A DNA stretch of 64,000 nt from the NCBI GenBank assembly GCA_000750105.3, contig JPHH03000042.1:1-64000 (forward strand), in the 5' to 3' direction. Shown piece by piece: positions 10,689-22,104 of this stretch. How positions within the stretch are numbered: the stretch's first letter is position 1; each line of letters starts with the position of its first letter. This DNA is from Tolypocladium sp. Sup5 PDA-1 (taxonomy: Eukaryota > Ascomycota > Sordariomycetes > Hypocreales > Ophiocordycipitaceae). Under the pieces are notes generated by a model, which saw only the letters and a list, made by a program, of their open reading frames with translations, searched no databases and was not told the origin of the DNA. A program made the position numbers and the translations under genes.

Positions 10689-13600
10689 TTAACCGGTGGA
10701 CGAGTTCTGCGTGGCCGGGCTGCCATCCTGTGTCTCGTCGTCAGCGTTGGCGGCGTTCTGCTGAGGTGCCTTCTTGGTCAGGACGCCCCTCGGCCTATCG
10801 CTCGATTGCTTCTCCATGCCGGCCTTCTCGACTCTCGACTCGCTGTTCCCCCGACTCTTGGTCAGCCTGCGAGCCTGCCGTTTCTGAGGCTGCGCCGTGG
10901 CGTCCCCAGGGGCAACGCCATCCGGGACGTTGTTCTCGTTTGACGTCTGGCTCGAGCTGCTGTGAGCAAGGCCCTCTCGAATGGGCATCGACACCGGCTC
11001 CTGGTCGTGCCCAATGGCGCTGTAGATCGGGCTATCGTTTGCGAGACGACCCGGCGAGTCAAGGGGCATGTTGAACAAGGCACCTTCTTGCACGGGGTCA
11101 GAGATGGTAATGCTAGGCGCCCTTTCACTGACGGATGAGAATGCTGTAGGACGTGCGTTGCTTGCTCCATTGGCGTCCGGGCTCGAGATTGCCAAGGGGC
11201 TCCGAGGTAAGTGTGCCACCTCAGGCAGGTTCGGCTTCTACTCGTCGTTAGTATCACATTTCAATAGGCTGCTGAGCCAAGGGGGAGACTATACTGCATT
11301 GCCGATGTACGCGTCCAGTTTTTTCTTAAGCACCTCCGAGCGTACAGGCTTGGCGAGATAGTCATTCATGCCAGCAGCCAGGCACTTTTCCCTGTCCCCC
11401 TGGATCGCCGACGCCGTCATCGCAATGACCAGCACCTTTCGAACGGCCTCGATCGGGTCCTTTCGCAAGAGCTTTGTGGCCTCGTAGCCGTCTAACATGG
11501 GCATCTGAACGTCCATGAGGACAATGTGGTAGGGCCTCCCTTCTTTGGCCTTCTGCCGAAGCCCCTCGACTGCCTTGAGTCCGTTCTCGTATGCGCTGAC
11601 ACTGGGGTACCCAAGCCGCTGGACATACTGGATGGCGATCTTCTGGTTGATGGGGTTGTCTTCTGCGACACAAATGCGGACATCTTCCTTGGATATTTGG
11701 CTCAAGTCGAGGTATGGATTCGGGGAAGCGGCGCGCTCGACGGCGGAAGTTGGCGCAGAGTAGCGATCAATGGGTGGCGAGGACTTGGTTTGCGCGTCGC
11801 CAGCAGACACGTCAGACTTGGCCTTCTCGAATGCGACGGTGAACCAAGCAGTCGTGCCAACGGTCTCCTCGCTCTCCAGCTGGATCGTGCCCTTCATCAT
11901 GATCTCGATGAGTGACTTGCAAATACTAAGCCCCAAGCCACTGCCGCCATACTTCCTCGCCGTGCTGGCATCAGCCTGGCTAAACGGCTGGAAGAGCTTC
12001 GCCAACTGCTGTGGCGGAATGCCGATGCCGGTATCTCGCACCCAGAAAGTCAAGGTAGCCTTCTCTTTGGTATCTTCTTCGACTCGTGCGCCAATTGTTA
12101 TCGCCCCGTCTTCAGTGAACTTGAGGCTGTTGCCTATGAGATTTCCGAGAACCTGATGAAGACGAATCGGGTCGCCGAAGATGAGCATCGGAGGCAAGTT
12201 GATGTCTTGTATAATCTTGACGTTCTTCTTTGACGTCTTCTCGCGGTTGCTGTAGGAAACGGCACGCACCACTTCTCGCACCATGTCCTCAGGGTTGAAT
12301 GCGATGATGTATAGCTTCATCTTGTCAGCTTCCATCTTGGAGAAGTCCAAAATATCATTTATCACAGTGAGCAGCAGATCTGCCGAGACGCGGATCGAGT
12401 CCGCCATCTCCAGCTGCTCCCTGTTGAGGCTGCTGTCTCGGAGCAGCTCCGAGTTTCCAATGACGCCGTTCAGGGGAGTTCGGAGCTCATGCGAGACATT
12501 GGCGAGGAATATGGATTTGGCCTTGGCCGCCTCCTCTGCCAGCTTGACGTTTCGCTTGGCTTCCGCTTCGGCGTTCTTTGCTTTCGTCTCCGCCTCAAGT
12601 GCCTTGGCAAGGGCTCGTTTCTGCACAGACACCATGGATCGGTTCTCGGCCGAAATCTTCTCGACATTCTTCATAGAGAGCGCATTGGAGTAGCTGATGC
12701 CGATCTGGTTCACCAAGAGCTGCAAGACAGTAACGTTGCGGTCTGTGAAGGAACCAGGCTCGCCTTCCAGATACAACACTCCAAGGAGTGGCTTCGTGCC
12801 GTGGCAGATGGGAATGGCAATAATGGCCTTGCCCAAGGGATGTCTCTGCAGCCAGTTTTCGTTGACGTTGCCAAATCTCTCGTCGGCGATGAGATCCGGA
12901 ATAAAAACTGGCTCTAAAAACCGTGTGCAGTACAGCACAACGTTCTCTGCGACCAACGACGTGCCAGACAACGGCAAGCCTGGGTTGTGTGCGGATGCGC
13001 CCCCTTCAGGGTTTCCGCTGGCTGCGACACACCACGACTCCGCACCGGATTCTTGAACGACGATGGCAGCACGCGTGGCAGAGCCACCGCAGGTCTGCAG
13101 AATGACATCACACATGGTCTTGAGCAGCTCATCTACCTGCAGGACCGACGAGATGACTTGTGAGGACACCAGGATGGCGTGCAGATCGATCATATCGAGA
13201 GCAGGAAGCCCGGCGCCGTCTTCGTTCTGTATGTTCATGGACCCTCTCCAGGCTCCGATGCGGTCGCCTTTCAGGTCTGACATGGCGTTGGACGGGATCT
13301 GCGTCAGCTCTTCGCCGTCCTCTCCGTCCGCGGCGCGGTACTGAACCGGGGGAGCATCGGCGACAAAGTCTGTCTGGATGCCGACTTCAGCTGTTCGATG
13401 GTTCCGCGTCGGGCCGTGCAGCAGCAGGCTGTGTTCGTCCTCAATAGCCTTGGCGACGCCGGTGGCCGCTATCTGGCGGTACATGCCAACGGCATCTTGG
13501 AGGGCGGCGCGAGCAGACCTCCTGGCTCTCCGTCTGATGAAAAATCCGGCCATGAGGTAGTTTCCAAGCGCCTCTTCAAAAACAAAGTCGTGCTCCGCGG

Positions 13601-16600
13601 CGTGGTCCAAAGCTTCTTCGTAGTGTTGGATGGCTTGGCCATGGTCGTTGGACAGTTCCGCTATTTGGGCTCCGAGAAGTCTGGACCAGGAGCAATAGTT
13701 GACCTCGGAGACGGCCGACCAGTCCGCCATCATCTTCACAAAGCGACGCAGCTCTGCCACCACCTCCTCAGTCTCAGCAGAAAAGTCTTCTGCCTGCGAA
13801 CGCGGATCTTGCATGTGCCTTAACAACTGACCGGTGCGAGCCAGCCCATAGAACAAGAGAATCAGCCTACTGTTGCGTGCTGACCAGAGCATGGGAAGCT
13901 TCTCGCAACATTTCTGCCCAATCTCGACGGCACGCTCATAGTGGCCGAACAAGAACAGTACAACAAGCTCCAGGCTTTCGTACAAGAGTGACGAGCGGTT
14001 GCTCTCCTGGGTCTGGCTCGTAAGCCAGCTCTTATACGCATGCCCGTCGTGCTGCTCATCGTTCAGCACCTTGACTGCGTCTTGCATTTGCGTCTTGCCC
14101 TGCAACGCTCGACATGTTTGCCTTATTGCAATAAGCAGCGAACCGCCCCGGGTATCAAATGGCCAATTGGGTATATCCTCGCAGCCGTACTGGCAAAAGC
14201 TCTCGAGATCTGCACAGTTATCGCTCGCAAAGAACCTGGCCAGCGCGCAGAGGCCGTAGCCGAGGATTGTCGACATCCTATCTCCGCCGACGACCGCCAA
14301 CTCAACGGCGTCTTCCATCTGCGAGACGGACAATGCCATGGAGTACTGGACATGGCCAATGAAACAAGAATGCAGCATCTGGCCTCGCGCCATTGAGAAC
14401 GCGTCTCGGGCTTCGTACAGCAGGTCTTGACAAATGGCTCCCAGCTCAACTGCAAACTGTGCCATGTTGAACCTCGACAAGGCAACCATGCCGAAGTGAA
14501 GGAAGGCCATGCCGGATTGTGGGAATGCGCCTCTGGACATATGCATCTCGAGCATCACGAGGGTGAGGTGATAGAAGTGCAGACAGTCGCTCCACCAAGC
14601 CGCGCTGGCGGTCTCAGACAGCACTGCTCCAATTGATGCTATAATGGCATCTCCCGACTTCTTAGGCTTCAGAATAGCCGAGCGGTCCATGCTCTGGATC
14701 TGCGTTGCGAGCTTGTCGAAACGCTCGTCACACTTCTCGTATGTTGGGTCGTCGTCGAGGGGGACCTCGAGGGCCGTTAGGCATTCCTTTAATGAAATGA
14801 AGGCAGCCAGGGAATTGCCATTCTGCGCGAATATCCGCGATTGCAAGACGTAAGCCGGCGCCTTGTCAATTGGCGTCTTTGCGTTGGCGAAGATGGTAGA
14901 CAGCAGATCGTTGGCTGCGGAAAGCTGCCCCATATACAAGTAGCATTCCGCTGAACGGAGGTGGATTTGCATCGTCTCATCGTATGATACATCTTCGGCG
15001 CCGTCGGCCCAAGGCTTCTGCTGGAGTAAGTCGATCGCTGCGTTGTAGTACTTCGCAGCAGTTGGCCGAGCGCCGTTTTCCGTGGCAGCTTGTGCGCAGT
15101 CCATCAACAGCTTGCGAAATCCCTGGCGAGCAGACACACGGTGCTTGATAATACCAACAGCCGTGCAAATATGCGACGCAGTACTATCCCGTTGCCTGGC
15201 CTCCACCGCGTAATACTTGAGCAGCGTCTGCGAGATGATGAAGTGCATTCGTCGAGCGTTGCACTCCTTCAAGGCTGCGGAGGCGTGGATGTAGCGATCG
15301 TGTGCAAAACGGAAGCGGTCATCGGTCTCGCTCGGCACGATGATGTACGCTTGAATCGCGGCTTGCAAGCCAGCAATGGCCTCTCCTTCGGAGTATGAAC
15401 GCTGCGGCAGCTCTGGACAGCAGTCGGGTGTGCCGTCATCGTACTCGAACTCTCCTCTCATTAATCGGGAGATGAGCTCGAAAGAGAAAGAGTTGCCCAG
15501 GAGAGCAGCCCAAGCCAGAACTGCTCGAGCCGCTCGGGGTAGTTCACTCAGGCGGTGCGTGATGAAGCCCGTGTCGAGGACGTCATAGTCCTTCTCGCCT
15601 TGGAACTGGGCAAACAACCTGTCCAGGTCATAGTGCCACTGACTGTCGCGGTAGTCGTACCATATGCACTTCTTGCGGTGGCAGGCGCTGAGCATCTCCC
15701 GCATGTAGAAAGGATTTCCGGCCGTCTTGGACTGGATGACGAGTGCTAGAGAGAGGATTTCGTCTTTTGGCCTTGACAGCAAAGTCGAGACATACTGAAG
15801 TATATCGTCTTCGGTCAACGGTAAGAGAGCTATCCTAGTCACTGTGGGACGATGGTTTCTGGAGATTTCTGCGATTGGGTTAGCAGTCGAGTTTGGCAGG
15901 GGATCGTTCCGTGTGTCTGTACCATCTTTAACCTCGGGTGGATGGATGATGCTCTCCATCCTCTCTCTGGAAAGCTCCTCAGGGCGGTAGGTCATGATGA
16001 TGACCATCCTCATCTTAGCCCCTATTATCTGCGTGATGAGCTCCAAAGACTCATCATCGGCGAAGTGGATGTCATCGAGACAGAAGCATATGAACTTGTG
16101 AGTCGTAAAGACGCGGAGGATGTCCAGACAAATGTTCATGAGACGTGTGGTCTTGGTAGATGTGCCGGCGCACAGGTAGTCCTGTGAGCTTTGAGACTTG
16201 ATGCTCGTGCCTTTGGTCGGTGGAGCCGGAGAGCTGCCTGGGGACGATCCGCGACGCTTCGTTCCGGACCGACCATTGCCACGTGGTGGTGGCATTTGCG
16301 CAGAGGAAACAGCCCTGCCAGGTCCAAGTTCTGGAGGACCCAGCAGAAACTCTGGAAGCCCAAGCGCTCTGTGGAGCATGGGCCACACTGGGCGGACGTA
16401 TTGCTTCAGGCCCTGGTGAAACGAGGTCTCCGTGTTTCTCTCTCCCCAGACCTGCTTGAACAGGGACGACAGCAGCTTAAGGAGCGGTCCGAATGCCGTT
16501 CGCCTCGCCGTGTCGAACTTGGCTGTTGCGCAATAGCCACGCCGCCGTGCCTCCGGGAGCACACTCTGGACCAAGAAGCTCTTCCCGAGACCACCAGCGC

Positions 16601-18508
16601 CTTCGATGGTCACAATTTCGCAATGCCCACGCCGCCGAAACTTGGCGGCTCCCAGTTGGCGCGACAGGCTAGAAGAATTTGAGTCAACTATGCCAGAACG
16701 CGTCCCATCCATGCCGAAGCTTTCCACGGCGCTGGCGGTCTCTACCGACATGGATTGATGACGCTCCCAACGCCGCGCCGGTCGTGGGTGAGCACCAGAG
16801 TGCGAGGATGAGGAAACGGTTTCGTTGGATAAAGTATGGGTATCGGAAAGGATGGAGGGATGGAAGCTGTTCCTCGCGTGCTTGGGGTCTGACGATGCAG
16901 TGTGTGTAAATGATCCGCTTCTGCGATTTGTGCCGTCGGCCGAGCTTGCTGCTCCTTCACTAGACATGTCATCACCCAGGATGGCCTCGTTGGCCAGGCT
17001 AGATCCGTCCGAAAAGCGATTCGTGGCAGCTTTGCTATGCATGCGGTGAGACTTGGAGACTCTGTCGATGACCTTGATGAGATCGTCTCTCTCTGCGTGC
17101 CGCCCTATCATAGTGGTCGGCAGCACGAAGAAGGAGGACACGTCCTTGCTTCCGATCGTCATGTCCTTGAGAGCAGATGAATCGCCGTCACCGAGCAACT
17201 CCTGGACTTTGACCAAATCATGGCGAAGACCGCTGGCCGAGTGATACCGGTCTGCAACATTCTTCGCGGTGCACTTTTGGATGATTCGACCTATTACGTC
17301 TGGGATGTCTATCCGTACCGTGGCGACGTTGGGTATCCTACGGCCGAGTACGCCTTGAACGATGTCGAGGGGGGAGTCTCCGGTGTAGACTGGCTGTTGC
17401 GTCAACAGGGTCCAGAGCACAACGCCGAGTGAGTAAATGTCCGTCCGGGTGTCCGGCTCGGCTGGCATCCGGCCCGTCTGCTCGGGGCTGATATAAAGCA
17501 GCTTGTTCTTGGCGCCCACTTCTCTGGAAAGCGACGACCAGCCAGTGCTAGTCAGGCCATGCTCGAATGATCTGACGCCGGAGCCAAAAGTGACAATCCT
17601 GACCTTGTTCTCCTCGGCATTGAAGTGGAACGCGTCTCCGCGGATCTCGCCATGAATCATGCCTTGGCCGTGGTGAAGTATCTCCAAGCACTGGGCGGCG
17701 CCGATGGCGAAGTCGAGAAAGTATTCCAGGTTTATGGGCGCCTTGAGCGCGGTGGAGGGCTTGCTTCGATATGAGACATACGAGTCTCCCTTCTTGTGCG
17801 CCTTGTAAAAGGCCGGGCCCATATCCAGGACGTCAAATAGGAGGTTGTGGCCAGGATGCGCATAGATGGCGACAATGATGGCGCCGCCTCCGCGATCGCC
17901 TGCGGTGGGAGTCAACCTTATGAGGTCGAGAGGTTTAACGATGTGGTCCCCGTGGGGATCAGCGGTTGCGATTACGCTCTTGGCGATCTGGAAGGCCCGT
18001 TCCTCCCGTACGGCGTGGAACGAGATTCGCGCCACGACCGGTTCCTCAACGTAGGGCGCCTCGCTCGACGGGACGCAGAGGGTGGGAGTGGCAGGTGCCT
18101 GCGGCTGCGGCGTCCGTGGAGTCTCGGTGCTCTGGCTCTCGGACGGGACAGGGTTGCCGTGCTCGGATGGCGACGGCCGCGCCGGCTGCATCTTGGTTAC
18201 TGAGCCGGGGCTCGATTCATTGTGCTGCGAGCTCGAGGGCGGCGACGTCGGGGAGACGAATCGGGTTCCGAAGACATGCCTTTTGGAGAAGGGCGGTTAG
18301 CCTTGCTCACTGCTGTTGTAGTCCGACCCGGCGGCGGCAACAGGGGGAGTAGAGCCCATACTCACCAGAAATCATACGTCGAATGGAAGGGCGGCTTGGA
18401 GTCGTCCCACGTGTAGCCCGCGATCTGGCGAAGCCGCTCGAACAGGCGCGGCGGCGGCGGCGGCAATGGATCGAGGACATCGTCGGGCACGAGGGCGGCG
18501 CCGTCCAT
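10689..18508 (-). CDS. Group X-type hybrid histidine kinase (Mak2/Mak3/Chk1-like)
   Basis: The model has three exons: 18508-18366, 18279-11295 and 11237-10689, giving 2,558 residues. The first junction forms YDFWHVFGTRFV across an 86-nt intron with a GCTAAC branch site; the last is a 57-nt intron with TACTAAC. Domains in order: a serine/threonine-kinase-like domain (about 100-410) that looks inactive (HGE at H257 where HRD is expected, TFG for DFG); a large AAA/STAND-type ATPase (Walker A GAGGLGKS, K614; Walker B FCLDD); a helical TPR-like region; GAF (about 1740-1910); HisKA with phospho-acceptor H1978 (VSHELRTPLNG); HATPase (DTGIGIP, GGSGLGLS); and a receiver with D2304 (VLMDVQMPMLDGY). After the receiver there is a 180-residue Ser-rich tail. 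In fission yeast this family senses peroxide and signals through a phosphotransfer protein to a response regulator. The gene stands alone. Confidence 0.93.
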
Positions 18509-20131
18509 GGTGAGGCACGCGGGTCGGAGGACACGCCTCGCTTGCGGCAGCGGCAGCTCTTCGGGGCGGCGGCGGCGGCGGCGGCGGCGGCGGGGGGCAC
18601 GCTCAGAGGCTCGGACATGCGGTCGTCGACGATAATCTCAGCCCGTCTGCAGCGCCCATCCTCGGTCGGCCAGCGGTGGTGGGTGAGAGCGGCGCGAAGG
18701 GAGCTACGCTCGACTCGAAGACGACGAGCGCAACGCAGCAGGCCGGATTGCACGAGGAGGAGGCGCGGTGAGCTGCAGCTCTCTCTCTCTCTCCGTCACT
18801 GACCAGCGTTGGAGGCGTGGTGTTGTATGTACGGCTGCTTCTCTGTCTGGCTGGCTGGTTGGCTGGCTGGCAGTGGTTGGCTCGCCTTTCTGCAACTGGG
18901 GGGGTGGAGTGGACCGGCCCTGGACAAGGAGGACCGACTGGCGCGTGCACCACCAGAACCGGGACATGGACACTTGCTAGCGGTCGAACAGAGCGATGGA
19001 GGACGACCCGTCCCAATCCACACGTCTACGAATACCCACAGCTTTCTTTCTTGCCACAGACAAGTCGAAGAGTTCGCTGCCAGCCCCTCCTTCTGTCTAT
19101 TCATCCATCAAGAGTCGAGCGTTGGCGCGATGACAGCGCCCGGGCAGGATTGCTCTCGCGAATGGATGACGACACCAACGCCTCTATTCCCAGCAAACGT
19201 TCGCCAACCACCTCGCCTCAACCACGCACCGTGCTCCCTAGCCTGGTAATTTACGGACGGCTCACGGACTACAGCGTCTGCGTCTGCTCCTGGCAAACAC
19301 TTCCTTTCGGTGTGCTCTCCCTCTCATCCTCCAGCCAATGCGCTGTCTGAACGCATCACTGCGTTTTTGCAGGTGGATAGAGCTCCACCACAAGCTTGGT
19401 CCGTTGTTTTGGGCACCACCGCACGACTCGTTCCCGTGCCGTGTCCAGGTCTCCGTACGAGTAGTTCGAGTGTCGTTCGTCCGCAGACGGGGGCATCAAC
19501 AAGCTTTCTCCCGCGAGGCGCCACACAGGCCAACGCCATCCCGCTTTTCGCGCTCTCTCTGTGCGATGAAAATCTGTTCTCTCCGTCGGCGGCTCTGCGG
19601 TCAACAAGGCCGTGTTTCGTTACCTCACTGGCTGATGATGTCAGTGGCAGAGCTCTCGTCTGTGCCCAACTGACACAAACTCGTGCCAACGGCTTCGGTT
19701 GGTATTCTTCGGCGTGATGGCGCCGGTACCCGAGCCAGCCCAGCCAGGTCAATGCATTCCATCATGGCACGAATAATTACCAGGTAACTTACGACGTCGC
19801 GTGACCAAGCAATCCATCTGAACCTGGCGTGCCAGATCCACTGCCTGTAAATTTAAAATATAGAGAGGTCTTGCTCTATTTTCTACCATGACCCGCTCTC
19901 CGTTCCAAGAATGTCATTGAGAAATCTATACCAGCCGCCGAGTGCCCTGACGGGCGCACTCGCAGCGGGTGCCCCTTTTGCCCTCCATGAACTTATACCC
20001 TGCTTGGCCTTGCCTTGTGCCAGCCCAGCACTTCCCGCTCCCGCGCCCTTCCCTCATACGTACTCGTGACTCAAATTATTGTCCAACTGTAGATTGCTGC
20101 CTCCATATCGCTACCCGCCTGTCAAGCAAAT
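18509..20131. other. Promoter region of the hybrid kinase and 3' flank of UDP-galactopyranose mutase
   Basis: No gene seen. There is a CT-rich tract near 18778-18796 just upstream of the kinase start, and an AT-rich patch around 19850-19885. Short open frames on both strands lack protein-like composition. Confidence 0.6.
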
Positions 20132-22104
20132 TTACTTGACCTGCTTGGAAGACTTGCGGCTGTGGGCGCTGCCGTTGGCAGTGACCTTGGAAGACGCGCG
20201 CTCCCGGGTCGGCAGCACAGCGCTGCCGTTGGCGCTGCCGTTGGCCTCGGACTTCTTGGAGAAGTTGTAGGTCTGGGCCAACCGCCTCTCGCCGTTCTGG
20301 CGGGTGTTGACGAAGTCGGGGTAGTTGAGCGTCAGCTCCACGGCGCCGTTGACAATGTGGTCGGCGGCCTCGACACCCAGCATGAACGAGTGGTCCTGGT
20401 TGCCGACCTCGTATCGCCAGCTGCCGAATCGGCCGCGAGAGTAGATGCCCATGTCCTGGAGCTTGGGCAGAAGCTCCTTGAGCACGCCCTCGCGCTCCAG
20501 AGTCGGGGTGGGGTAGCCGTGGTCGAAGCGGCGGTGGTAGGTGGAGACGACCTCGTCCTCGGGCTTGAGCATATCAGTGTTGATCAAGCCCTGGATGCAG
20601 TCCTTGAGCAAATTCTCCTCGTCCACGGGCTTCATGGAAGACTGGGACACCTCCAGCATGATGGACCAGTAGGGGCCCTCCTTGGCCTCGGACGAGCCCT
20701 TGGTGCCGTCGGCGAGGTACAGGGTGGGGAGCTTCTCACCGGCCTGGGGCTGGTTGTACGGGGAGTAGTTGGAGAAGATGGTGGCACGGTAGAAGGGGCA
20801 GTTGTCCTCGGGGAAGTACAGCTATTGCCAGGTCAGCTTCTCAGTCAACGTCAGAGCAGCGAGTCCATCTTACCCAGCACTTGTCGCCGATGCGCTCGGG
20901 GCGCTCACCACGGACACCGACGCCAATGACGTGGGTCGTGGAGTAGAACAGGCCCTTGGACAGGCTGATGAGCTCCTGGTTGCCCATCTTCTCAACCAGG
21001 TGGTCGACGGCCATGGTGTTGATGAGCTTGCCGTAGCCAATGGTGGTGCCGTCGGCGAGGCTGACGGTCTTCTTCTCGGCGTCAACCTTGGTGACCTCGC
21101 CTTGCTTGCCAAAGCGCTTCTTCTCCCTGGGCAGAGTGTCGGCCACGGCGATCCAGATACCGCCGGTTCCATCACGAGCAGGGAAGCGGAAAGTGGCGTT
21201 GGGACCCCAGTTGCCAGCAACCTTGTTCAGGATGACGTTCTTGGTGACAGTCTTGATATCAGGGGCGGCGACACGCTCGCCGAGCCACTGGCATTGCATC
21301 TGAAAGATGGAAGTCAGTCTCTAATCACCTCGCGCAGATTTCACAGAGCATCACGTACCTTGGTCGTGGGAACGGCCCAGACCTTGTAGTTGTAAGGGCG
21401 CATGAAGATGTCGGCAATGCCCTGGCCGGTCATTCGCAGAATCCACTCATCAAAGTTCTTGGGCTTGGTGTTGGCGACGCGGCACTCCATGGCCGAGTCG
21501 ATTAGGCCGTCAATGCACTTGACCTGGTCCTCCTTGGGCAGCATGGAAATGTTGTTCTGGAAGGGGTAGGGGACCCAAAGGCCCTTGTAGCGGACGTAGG
21601 AGATGCGCTGGTGGGTGAACCAGTCGTCCTCCTGGGGGAGGGCCTCGTCAAGGCAGTCGTCGAAGTACTTGTAGTGGGAGAAGATGACGTGACCGCCAAC
21701 ATCGTACAGCTGCGAGTGGACAAGTCAGCCAACAGCCTCTCGAGTGTCGCTCGCTCGCGCGGCGGCGGCGGCGAGAGGGGGGGAGAAAGCACTTACGAAG
21801 CCCTCGGGCGTGACATCAGTGCCGGCAAGGCCACCGGCCTTGTCAGAAGAGTCCAAGATCAACCATGAAGGGCCGTCCTGTCGCGGATTGTCAGCGATCG
21901 CGGAGTCGCGCAAGGACGTGGCGGTGAGGCACTCACGATCTGGTTCAGGCGCTTGGCGGCACCGAGACCCGTAGGTCCCATGCCAATGACGAGGACATCG
22001 ACGTTGCTGAGAAGCCCAAGTCAGTGGCTAAGTTCTCTATACGTTTCCGCCGCGCGAGGCAAGTCGTCGCGGCTTGCCGACGGGCGAACTCACATATCGG
22101 CCAT
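20132..22104 (-). CDS. ugmA: UDP-galactopyranose mutase
   Basis: A cytosolic flavoenzyme that interconverts UDP-galactopyranose and UDP-galactofuranose, the donor for galactofuranose in fungal cell-wall galactomannan and glycolipids. Six exons: 22104-22094, 22006-21937, 21877-21797, 21709-21359, 21299-20874 and 20821-20132, giving 542 residues, close to the roughly 510 of Aspergillus enzymes plus a Ser/Asn-rich tail. The FAD-binding Rossmann motif GMGPTGLGAA lies at residues 13-22. Other family segments are DVGGHVIFSHYKYFDD, YPFQNNI, WAVPTTKMQCQWLGERVA and GRFGSWRYEVGNQDHSFMLG. The first exon holds only 11 coding bases (ATGGCCGATAT) before a GTGAGT donor, so the start is easily missed. All junctions keep phase and match family continuity. 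The gene is not next to other galactofuranose genes in this window. Confidence 0.97.

Noticed and set aside
11289..11294. Stop codon as the real end of the hybrid kinase
   Set aside because: A canonical intron starts in the preceding bases (GTATAG...TACTAAC...GTAG) and joins a 549-nt in-frame, Ser-rich exon.
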